From: Beijerinckiaceae bacterium
GTDB taxonomy: Bacteria > Pseudomonadota > Alphaproteobacteria > Rhizobiales > Beijerinckiaceae
Direction: 5' to 3'
Length of the DNA stretch: 8,578 bases
Assembly: GCA_022702195.1 (NCBI GenBank)
Contig: JAKONB010000368.1
Location: forward strand, 1 to 8,578
Made by a program: the position numbers and the translations under genes. The number at the start of each line of letters is the position of its first letter. The first letter of the stretch is position 1. The notes below the pieces were generated by a model, which did not search any database, was not told where the DNA came from, and saw only the letters and a list, made by a program, of their open reading frames with translations. Shown here in pieces: positions 1 through 5,230 of the stretch.

Positions 1-192
1 CGCGCGGAGATGGAGACGGCCCGCGCCTCCATCGACGGGCGCAAGCGGAGCCGGTTCTCACGGGCGGCCCGGGCCTGGATCACCCGTCATCCCGGCCTCG
101 ACGGCGTGACGTTCCGGGCGGATGCGGTCTTCGTGGCGGCGGGCGCATGGCCGCAGCACGTACCGGACGCGTTTCCGCTGGAAGCGGGGTAG
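1..192 (+). CDS. YraN/UPF0102 family protein, C-terminal part (5' end outside window)
   Basis: The reading frame is open from base 1 and stops at TAG 190-192, giving 63 visible residues. The tail has the look of the C-terminus of YraN/UPF0102 proteins: a basic stretch (GRKRSRFSRAARAWITRHP), then FRADAVFVAA and a WPQHVPDAF block, matching the family pattern of an RKRRR..RAARxWL helix, a RxDxV strand and a closing WPxHxxxAF. The family has a restriction-endonuclease-like fold of uncertain role and is often encoded next to rsmI. The catalytic core would lie upstream of the window, so activity cannot be judged. The ATG at 10-12 is internal, not the start, because the homologous frame continues through base 1. 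A stem-loop follows the stop codon directly. Family assignment is by recognition of the tail only. Confidence 0.75.
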   Translation, partial: RAEMETARASIDGRKRSRFSRAARAWITRHPGLDGVTFRADAVFVAAGAWPQHVPDAFPLEAG

Positions 193-197
193 GGTGC

Positions 198-264
198 CTC
201 ACAAACCCCCCGCCCCCCGCCGGTTCCCGCTGAGAGCGGCACGGCGCAGCGGGAGTTTTGTGAG
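198..264 (+). terminator. Nested stem-loop, likely terminator of the yraN gene
   Basis: An 8-bp perfect stem, TCCCGCTG (225-232) with CAGCGGGA (247-254), has a 14-base loop and is followed by GTTTTG (255-260), a short T-run that suits a rho-independent terminator on the + strand. An outer pair, CTCACAAA (198-205) with TTTGTGAG (257-264), encloses it and could extend the structure, though it would compete with the T-run. It begins 6 bases after the YraN stop and ends 30 bases before the end of the convergent response regulator gene. On the - strand no T-run follows, so one-way termination is more likely. Confidence 0.5.
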
Positions 265-293
265 AAACACCGAAGCGGTCCGGCTTCGGGCCG

Positions 294-683
294 TCAGCGC
301 TTGGCGGCCGAGAGGGCGACGATCAGGGTGCGCTTGAGATCGGCCTGGCTGAAGGGCTTCTGCACCACCGGACGGTCGCGGAACGGCTCGCGGATGCCGG
401 CGCCGCCATAGCCCGTCGAGAAGACGAGGGGCAGGTCGCGCTTCACGATGGCCTCGGCCACCGGATAGATCGGCTCGCCCGCCACGTTGACGTCGAGGAT
501 CGCCACGTCGAAGCTCTCGCCATCGGCCATCTCGAGGGCGGTCGACAGGCGCGCGGCGGGGCCAACGACGGTGCAACCGAAATCCAGCAGCATGTCCTCG
601 AGGAGCATCGAGATCGCAGCCTCGTCCTCGACGACAAGCACGCGAGCCCCGTTCAAAAGGTCTTCGTTCACTTGAGCACTCAC
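294..683 (-). CDS. Single-domain response regulator, FAT GUY-type receiver
   Basis: This 129-residue protein is a lone CheY-like receiver with no output domain. Visible motifs are the acidic pair E19-D20 in VLVVEDE, the phospho-acceptor D64 in ILDVNV, the switch residue T90 in FSTGYGG, and K109 in VQKPF. The PLVFSTGYG stretch fits the FAT GUY subfamily of alphaproteobacterial receivers (PFxFATGY motif; examples are Sma0114 of Sinorhizobium and SdrG of Sphingomonas), with Ser in place of the usual Ala. Members take phosphate from HWE/HisKA2 kinases and several feed the PhyR/EcfG general stress response. A role here is inferred from that family. The start is GTG at 681-683, with AGGGAAG about 10 bases upstream on the - strand. 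GTG at codon 5 is an alternative. No kinase gene is adjacent. It is divergent from the OsmF-type operon. Confidence 0.88.
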   Translation of the reverse strand: MSAQVNEDLLNGARVLVVEDEAAISMLLEDMLLDFGCTVVGPAARLSTALEMADGESFDVAILDVNVAGEPIYPVAEAIVKRDLPLVFSTGYGGAGIREPFRDRPVVQKPFSQADLKRTLIVALSAAKR

Positions 684-745
684 GCCGGGGATTCTTCCCT
701 TCGATCCGTTCCGGGTCTTGGAACGCGGTCTTCACAAGCTAACTT

Positions 746-759
746 CGGGATCGATCCCG
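746..759. repeat. 14-bp perfect palindrome, candidate operator
   Basis: CGGGATCGATCCCG reads the same on both strands over its full length. It lies in the divergent intergenic region, 62 bases from the receiver gene start and 234 bases from the chosen importer start. A dimeric regulator site is possible, but no regulator is known to me for this sequence, and short GC-rich palindromes also occur by chance in genomes of this composition. Confidence 0.35.
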
Positions 760-773
760 TCGCGGGCGACCAC

Positions 774-838
774 CGCTTCGAATTCCGGGCGATGCGGAGC
801 CGTCGTCCTTCTCCGAGGATGGGCGACACTTCGAAGCG
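774..838. repeat. 9-bp inverted repeat pair around a 47-base spacer
   Basis: CGCTTCGAA at 774-782 and TTCGAAGCG at 830-838 are exact reverse complements, and each half contains the self-complementary TTCGAA. Two identical half-sites at this distance, about 56 bases centre to centre, could bind the same protein twice, or the pair could form a long-range stem in a transcript. Function is not shown by the sequence. Confidence 0.35.
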
Positions 839-993
839 AGAGCGAGCCGTCGCCCGTTCCGCCGAGCGTGTCAAGCGTCACGCGGTGTTTGGAAGGGTCG
901 CCCGGGGTGCGGATGTTACGGGGTGATACATTTGCGCGTCACGGCCCGGCCCGCGGGCGCGACCCATCGGCGCGCCCGCCGCGCCCCCCGCGC

Positions 994-1914
994 ATGAGAA
1001 CCCGGCCGACCCGGCGCACGGCGCTGGCGATCCTCGCCGCCCTGGCCGGCCCGACCCGTGGCGACGCGGCGAACGCCCCCATCGTGGTGGCCTCGAAGAG
1101 CGACACCGAGGGCGCCCTCACCGGGGCGATGATCGCCGTGGCGCTCGACCACCTCGGATTGCCGGTGGAGCGCAAGCTCGGGCTCGGCCCCACCCTGATC
1201 GTGCGCACCAGTCTCCTGTCGGGGGATGTCGACATCTACCCGGAATACACCGGCAACGGCGCGTTCTTCACCGACACCGTGGCGGATCCCGCCTGGAAGA
1301 CATCGGACGGGGCCTTCGAGACGGTCCGCCGCCGCGATGCGGCGCGCGGTCTGGTGTGGCTGGACCGGGCACGGGCCAACAACACCTGGCTGATCGCGGT
1401 CAACGGCGCGTTGGCCCGCCGCGAGAATCTGGCGAGCATGGCGGATTTCGCCCGGGCGGTGCGGGCGGGCCTGATCCGGCTGGCGGCCTCCACCGAGTTC
1501 GTGGAGAGCCCGGCGGCTCTGCCGTCGTTCGAGGCGGCCTACGACTTCCACCTGCCCCTCGACCGGATCATCAGCCTGCCGGGCGGCGACACGGCGGTGA
1601 CGGCGCGGGCGGCGGCGCAGGGAATCAGTGGCGTCAATGCCGGAATGGTCTACGGAACTGACGGGGCGCTGGCCGCCCTCGACCTCGCGGTGATGAGCGA
1701 TCCGAGGGCTGCGCAGATCGTCTACGAGGTCGCCCCGGTGATCCGGGCGGAGACCCTGGCGCGCCATCCCGAGATCCGGCCGGCCCTGGCCCGGATCTTC
1801 GCGAGCCTCGAAGCGCCGATCCTGCGTGGCCTCAACGCCCGGATCACCGTGGAGGGGGAGATCCCCGAGACGGTGGCCCGGCGCTACCTCGCCGAACGGA
1901 ACCTGCTGCCATGA
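994..1914 (+). CDS. osmF: OsmF/YehZ-type ABC importer periplasmic binding protein
   Basis: This 306-residue protein is a glycine betaine/choline-type (OpuAC family) substrate-binding protein, closest in pattern to E. coli OsmF/YehZ, which is about 305 residues. Shared features are IVVASKSDTEGALTG after the signal peptide, the DIYPEYTGNGAFF block (P83-F91) and the ARANNTWLIAVN block (N129-W132). It would capture a small quaternary amine or similar solute in the periplasm and deliver it to the two permeases that follow. The N-terminus has basic residues (TRPTRR), a hydrophobic run (ALAILAALAG) and possible cleavage near DAANA. TRRTALAIL also resembles a Tat signal, so the export route is open. 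I chose ATG 994 because it places the signal peptide at the start; it has no clear Shine-Dalgarno. An in-frame ATG at 913 would add 27 residues in front of the signal peptide. The stop overlaps the next start (ATGA). Family is firm, substrate unknown. Confidence 0.88.
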   Translation: MRTRPTRRTALAILAALAGPTRGDAANAPIVVASKSDTEGALTGAMIAVALDHLGLPVERKLGLGPTLIVRTSLLSGDVDIYPEYTGNGAFFTDTVADPAWKTSDGAFETVRRRDAARGLVWLDRARANNTWLIAVNGALARRENLASMADFARAVRAGLIRLAASTEFVESPAALPSFEAAYDFHLPLDRIISLPGGDTAVTARAAAQGISGVNAGMVYGTDGALAALDLAVMSDPRAAQIVYEVAPVIRAETLARHPEIRPALARIFASLEAPILRGLNARITVEGEIPETVARRYLAERNLLP

Positions 1915-3107
1915 CGGCGCGGTGGCACCGACCCCTGTCCCTCGTGGCGGCGCTCGGCTGGGTCTGCGCCCTCGCCGCGTGCCTCGCCGCTTGGCCGATC
2001 TCCTGGCCGATGTCCTGGCCGGCCCCTTGTCCGGTCCTGCGCCTCGCGGCGAACCGGCTGGTGGTGGGCGCGGCCATCGCCGGACCGGAGGGGCTCGGGG
2101 ACTGGCTCGGGGCGATCCTGGGTACGGGCGCCCTCGGGGCCGGGCTGCTCGCCGTGAAGGACGGGCGCCCGGCGGCACTGATCGGCCTGCTGCTGCTCTC
2201 GAGCGCGGCTTTCCTCCTCGCCCTCGGACTCGGCGCGGGGGCGGCCCGCGCTATGGCCGGCCAGCCTCCGGCGGCCCGCGTCGGCCTCGGCGCCGGAAGC
2301 TGGGGCGCCGTGGCGCTCCTCGCCGGAGCCATCGGGCTGGCCGTGCAACGCAGCCGCGTGCCGGGCCTCGGCATTTTGGTTCCCATCCTGCTCGTCGGCG
2401 GCCTCGGCGTGGCCGGCCATCGCGGCGCCTTCGATGCCCTCTCGCTGGCGGTGGAATACGCGGCGCGGCGCAGCGACGTGAACGCGGCCCTGCTTCAGCA
2501 TCTCGTGCTGGCCGCCGGGGCGCTCCTGCTCGCCGGCCTCGTCACCCTGCTCCTCTCCCTGTGGCGGCGGGGGCAGGGGCTGGTCGAGGCGCTCATGGCC
2601 GGCATCCAGGTGGTGCCCGCCGTGGCGCTCCTCGGGGCGCTGGTGGCCCTGGTCTCGGGGCTGCTGCGGGCGGTGCCGGCGTTGCGCGATCTCGGCCTCT
2701 CGGCGCTGGGCGCCGGGCCGGCTCTGATCGGCATCGCCGCCTATCTGCTGCTCCCCCTGTGGCGCGGCCTCGCCACCGCCCTGCGGGCGCCCGACCCGGC
2801 GGTGATCGATGCGGCCACTGGGCTCGGTCTCACCGCGCGCCAGATCCTGCTGCGGCTGCGCTTGCCCCTCGGGGCGCCGATCCTGATCGGCGCGCTTCGG
2901 GTCGCGGCGGTGCAGAGCCTCGGGCTCGCCACCCTGGGCGCGCTGATCGGGGCGGGCGGGCTCGGCCGCATCGTGTTCGACGGCATGGCCCAGTTCGCCC
3001 CCGACCTCATCCTGCTCGGCGCCCTGCCCATCGTCGCCCTGTCGCTCGCCACCGAGCGGGCGCTCGGCCTCGCCGAGGATGCGGCGCGCCGACGGTGGCG
3101 GCCATGA
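1911..3107 (+). CDS. yehY: YehY-like ABC importer permease with long N-terminal membrane region
   Basis: This 398-residue, very hydrophobic inner-membrane protein has a binding-protein-dependent permease domain in its C-terminal half, roughly residues 190-390. The ATPase-contacting EAA loop is visible at about 300-319: DAATGLG, then ARQILLRLRLP. The first half carries several further membrane segments, as in E. coli YehY (about 385 residues), which is why I prefer YehY over the shorter YehW as its counterpart. With the second permease it would form the membrane channel for solute captured by the OsmF-like protein. It starts at ATG 1911, overlapping the upstream stop by 4 bases, so translation is probably coupled. 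It ends at TGA 3105-3107, again overlapping the next start. Residues near 27-37 show a small W-P-x-S repeat. The intact EAA loop implies that an ATPase partner exists, though none is encoded here. Confidence 0.85.
   Translation: MTARWHRPLSLVAALGWVCALAACLAAWPISWPMSWPAPCPVLRLAANRLVVGAAIAGPEGLGDWLGAILGTGALGAGLLAVKDGRPAALIGLLLLSSAAFLLALGLGAGAARAMAGQPPAARVGLGAGSWGAVALLAGAIGLAVQRSRVPGLGILVPILLVGGLGVAGHRGAFDALSLAVEYAARRSDVNAALLQHLVLAAGALLLAGLVTLLLSLWRRGQGLVEALMAGIQVVPAVALLGALVALVSGLLRAVPALRDLGLSALGAGPALIGIAAYLLLPLWRGLATALRAPDPAVIDAATGLGLTARQILLRLRLPLGAPILIGALRVAAVQSLGLATLGALIGAGGLGRIVFDGMAQFAPDLILLGALPIVALSLATERALGLAEDAARRRWRP
1991..2026 (+). repeat. Short 12-bp tandem repeat inside the YehY-like permease gene
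   Basis: Three adjacent 12-base units, TTGGCCGATCTC, CTGGCCGATGTC and CTGGCCGGCCCC, encode the Trp-Pro rich stretch AWPISWPMSWPAP just after the first membrane segment. The unit length is a multiple of 3, so gain or loss of a unit would keep the frame. It probably arose by local duplication and lies in a loop where it is tolerated. Confidence 0.5.
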
Positions 3108-3862
3108 GATCAGGGACCCGCCGCCATCCGGGCGGGGGACGCCCCCTCGCGCTCGGGCTCACCGGTCTGGCCCTCGCCATCTTGAGCCTGCCACAGGTGG
3201 CGAGCGCCGTCGCCGCCGGCCTCGGTGAGACGCCCCGGCGCGCCCTCGACCTGCCGCGTCTCGCCGCCCTCGCCGGACAGCATGGATTCCTCGCCGGGAT
3301 CGGCTTCGGCCTCGTGGCGCTGATCGGGCTGGCGGGCGGCATCCTAGCGACGCGGGCCTTCGCCGCCCCGCTGCGAGGGGCCATCGACGGTCTGGCCGCC
3401 GGCGCCCAGGCGGTGCCGCCGGTGGTCATCGTCGCCCTGGCGCTGCCGGTGCTCGGCTTCGGCTTTCCGCCGACCCTGCTCGCCATGGTCGCCTACGGGA
3501 TCATGCCGGTCCTGCGCGGGACCGTCGGGGGCCTCGGCGGCGTGTCGCGCGACGCGAGCGACGCGGCCCGCGCCATGGGGATGAATCCGGTCCAGATCCT
3601 GCTGCGGGTGGAGCTTCCGCTCGCCGCCCCGGTGATCGTCGACTCGCTGCGCACTGCCCTGGTCCTGGCCGTGGCCACCGCCGCCCTGGGGGCGCTGGCC
3701 GGGGCCTCGACCCTCGGCACGCCCATCGTGGCCGGGCTCCAGAACCAGAACACCGTCCCCATGCTCCAGGGCGCGGCCGCCACCGCTTCGCTCGCCTTCC
3801 TGGGGGATGCCGCGCTCCTCGTCCTGGCGGGGCGGCTGCGCCGGTCGAGCGTTTGTCCGTGA
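3104..3862 (+). CDS. yehW: YehW-like ABC importer permease
   Basis: This 252-residue integral membrane permease is the usual size for the short OpuB/YehW-type subunit (E. coli YehW about 243). Hydrophobic segments fill most of its length. The EAA loop is visible at about 153-172: DAARAMG, then PVQILLRVELP, the surface that docks on the ATPase. The AGAQAVPPVVIVALALPVLGFG stretch is typical of glycine betaine/choline permeases. It starts at ATG 3104, overlapping the previous stop by 4 bases, so it is the third gene of one operon. In E. coli the order is yehZ-yehY-yehX-yehW, with the ATPase YehX between the two permeases; here the permeases are joined directly. The C-terminal residues RSSVCP and the stop are encoded by the left arm of a perfect 19-bp stem-loop, so the tail may be a by-product of that element. 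Confidence 0.85.
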   Translation: MRSGTRRHPGGGRPLALGLTGLALAILSLPQVASAVAAGLGETPRRALDLPRLAALAGQHGFLAGIGFGLVALIGLAGGILATRAFAAPLRGAIDGLAAGAQAVPPVVIVALALPVLGFGFPPTLLAMVAYGIMPVLRGTVGGLGGVSRDASDAARAMGMNPVQILLRVELPLAAPVIVDSLRTALVLAVATAALGALAGASTLGTPIVAGLQNQNTVPMLQGAAATASLAFLGDAALLVLAGRLRRSSVCP

Positions 3863-3890
3863 TCCCTGAAGCACGGACAAACGCTCGACC
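3843..3890. terminator. Perfect 19-bp stem-loop at the end of the importer operon
   Basis: The left arm GGTCGAGCGTTTGTCCGTG (3843-3861) and right arm CACGGACAAACGCTCGACC (3872-3890) are exact reverse complements, separated by a 10-base loop (3862-3871). The stop codon TGA 3860-3862 sits at the stem-loop junction. No T-run follows on either strand, so it is not a textbook rho-independent terminator. It may stop transcription in both directions between convergent units, protect the 3' end of the importer mRNA, or be a repeated palindromic element. The structure is seen directly; the role is inferred. Confidence 0.6.
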
Positions 3891-3917
3891 TCCCTGCCGG
3901 GTAACGCCTGTTCTCAC

Positions 3918-3940
3918 GCCGAACCGGCAACCAGTTCGGC
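3918..3940. terminator. Weak second stem-loop before the L,D-transpeptidase gene end
   Basis: GCCGAAC (3918-3924) pairs with GTTCGGC (3934-3940) over 7 bases with a 9-base loop. It lies 22 bases beyond the stop of the - strand L,D-transpeptidase gene and could be part of its transcription end. No T-run follows on the - strand, so support is modest. Confidence 0.3.
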
Positions 3941-3962
3941 GAAGAATGCCCTCGACCCCGGG

Positions 3963-5144
3963 CTACTTCGCCTCGAACGACACCGTCGCGCCGCGCTCGG
4001 TGCGAGAGGCGAGATCCTGCGCGTCCCAGTTGGTGAGCCGGATGCAGCCATGCGATTCGGTCTTGCCGACCTTCTCGGGCTCCGGCGTGCCGTGGATGCC
4101 GTAGGAGGGGATTGACAGGTCGATCCAGACGATCCCCACCGGGTTGTTGGCCCCCGGCGCGATGGTGAACGTGGACTTGGTCTTCACGCCCTTGAAGGCG
4201 TATTTCGGGTTGTAGGTGTAGGTCGGCGCGAAGGCGACGCCCTTCACCGTCGCCTTGCCCGACGGGGCCGGCTTCTCCTCGCTGCCGATGGAGGCCGGGT
4301 AGGAGGCGCGCAGGGTGCCGTCCTTGCCGAAGGCCCGGACCTGACGGTTGTCCTTGTCCACCGCGATGCGGGCCACATCCTTGACCGACTTCGCGAAATC
4401 CTTCGGCTTGCCCGGCTCCAGGGCGGGCACCGCCGCGACATTCAGCACCGTACCGGCCTTGCCGAAATCCGCCCCCGGATTGAGCGCCTCGAGCAGGTCG
4501 GGGGCCATGTGGAAGCGCTCGGCGAGCATTTCGCGCGGGGAGGTGTAGCCCATCGCCTTCAGCTCGGACTGGTCCTCCATCTTGGGCGGGATCTTGTCGA
4601 CGTAGGGTCCGGCCGCATCCGCCTCGGTGATCGTGTAGGGGGTCACAACCGGCTCGGCGCTGGTGGCTTTGAGGGCATCGAACAGCTTCGGGGTGAGGTC
4701 GCCGCCCTTCGGCAGGTCGTGCATCGCCGCGAAGGCGGCCAGGGCGGCCCGCAGGTTGTCGCCGTCGCGCCCGTCGATGGCGCCGGGCGAGACATGCGCC
4801 CGGTCGAGCAGCACCTGTACCTTGATCGTGAGCGGCTGGGGCGCCTTGTCCCGGCCCGGTTTCTTGTCGGAGGCCTTGTCGGAACTGGCCGCGTCCGGAG
4901 CCGCCGCCTCGATCGCCTCCCGGGTGAGCGGCGGGGCCTGATCCTTCGCCGCGGACGGGGCCTGGTCTTTCGCCTCGGACGGGGCCTGGTCTTTCGCCTC
5001 GGACGGGGCTTGGTCCTTCGCCTCGGACGGGGCCGCGGGTGTCTCCGCCGCCTTCGGTTGCGCGGCCGCGACGCCGCCGAGGTAAGCGAAGGTCAGGGCC
5101 GCGAGGCCAGCGCGCATCCCGATCCGGCGCATCATCACGATCAT
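3963..5144 (-). CDS. L,D-transpeptidase (YkuD) with peptidoglycan-binding-like and LysM-like regions
   Basis: This 393-residue exported enzyme has a YkuD domain at about 257-393 with the full catalytic signature: H351 in GIHGTPEPE, then SHGCIR with H365, nucleophile C367 and R369. Such enzymes make 3-3 peptidoglycan cross-links or attach proteins to the wall in the periplasm. Before it come a signal peptide (hydrophobic run, cleavage likely at VAAA|QP near residue 28), a low-complexity region with four PSEAKDQA-type repeats (39-70), a peptidoglycan-binding-like segment (about 100-160) and a LysM-like segment (about 198-245, YTSPREMLAERFHM ... LNPGADFGKAGTVLNV). I chose ATG at 5142-5144. The frame also offers TTG at 5154-5156 and ATG codons at 5133-5135 and 5130-5132; all keep the signal peptide. 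It lies 86 bases downstream of the extensin-like gene on the same strand, so the two may be co-transcribed. Which wall linkage it makes is not shown. Confidence 0.9.
   Translation of the reverse strand: MIVMMRRIGMRAGLAALTFAYLGGVAAAQPKAAETPAAPSEAKDQAPSEAKDQAPSEAKDQAPSAAKDQAPPLTREAIEAAAPDAASSDKASDKKPGRDKAPQPLTIKVQVLLDRAHVSPGAIDGRDGDNLRAALAAFAAMHDLPKGGDLTPKLFDALKATSAEPVVTPYTITEADAAGPYVDKIPPKMEDQSELKAMGYTSPREMLAERFHMAPDLLEALNPGADFGKAGTVLNVAAVPALEPGKPKDFAKSVKDVARIAVDKDNRQVRAFGKDGTLRASYPASIGSEEKPAPSGKATVKGVAFAPTYTYNPKYAFKGVKTKSTFTIAPGANNPVGIVWIDLSIPSYGIHGTPEPEKVGKTESHGCIRLTNWDAQDLASRTERGATVSFEAK
4935..5030 (-). repeat. Four 24-bp tandem repeats encoding PSEAKDQA units
   Basis: Four adjacent 24-base units (4935-4958, 4959-4982, 4983-5006, 5007-5030) encode PSEAKDQA three times and PSAAKDQA once, at residues 39-70 of the L,D-transpeptidase. 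The two middle units are identical in DNA; the outer two differ at a few bases. The array lies between the signal peptide and the first folded domain and probably acts as a charged, flexible periplasmic linker. Its unit length keeps the frame, so copy number could vary among strains. Confidence 0.9.
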
Positions 5145-5230
5145 GGTTTCCCGCAAGGGGCTGGATTGCCCGGCGGGTCAAGGTTCGGCGGCCCTCCGGC
5201 GTTCCCTCGATCCGACCGGTCCGCCGCGCA
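5145..5230 (-). other. Spacer between the extensin-like and L,D-transpeptidase genes
   Basis: These 86 bases on the - strand separate two co-directional envelope genes. I see no strong terminator with a T-run and no clear promoter, which leaves co-transcription possible. The ribosome site before ATG 5144 is weak (CGGGAA about 4 bases upstream). Confidence 0.4.

Larger units (their letters stand above)
684..993. promoter_or_regulatory. Divergent intergenic region between the receiver gene and the importer operon
   Basis: These 310 bases hold no supported gene: frames running through it are continuations or shadows of neighbours. It must carry the promoters of both flanking units. Symmetric elements seen are CGTTCC-N7-GGAACG (707-725), a 14-bp perfect palindrome CGGGATCGATCCCG (746-759), and a 9-bp inverted repeat CGCTTCGAA (774-782) / TTCGAAGCG (830-838) with a 47-base gap. 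I could not assign a convincing -35/-10 pair on either strand, and no good EcfG-type box (GGAAC-N16/17-CGTT) was found. The first element sits only 24 bases from the receiver start and might act as a 5'-leader hairpin rather than an operator. Confidence 0.45.

Noticed and set aside
889..917. Possible EcfG general-stress promoter GGAAG-N19-GTT before the importer operon
   Set aside because: The -35 box has a mismatch (GGAAG for GGAAC) and the spacing is longer than the usual GGAAC-N16/17-CGTT arrangement. Other GGAAC occurrences at 708-724 and 856-860 have no matching -10.
913..993. Upstream ATG 913 as start of the OsmF-like protein
   Set aside because: It would put 27 Arg/Pro-rich residues in front of a normal signal peptide. 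ATG 994 gives the usual length and a standard export signal, though neither start has a strong ribosome site.
916..2178. 420-codon open frame on the - strand opposite the osmF-like gene
   Set aside because: It is a GC-driven antisense frame. The + strand protein aligns in pattern to OsmF along its length, so the antisense frame needs no function.
4935..5030. CRISPR-like array
   Set aside because: The 24-base units are directly adjacent with no spacers and are in frame within a coding region, so this is a coding tandem repeat.
5145..5156. TTG 5154-5156 as start of the L,D-transpeptidase
   Set aside because: The in-frame ATG at 5142-5144 is a commoner start, and nothing in the upstream bases favours TTG. 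The difference is only four residues.
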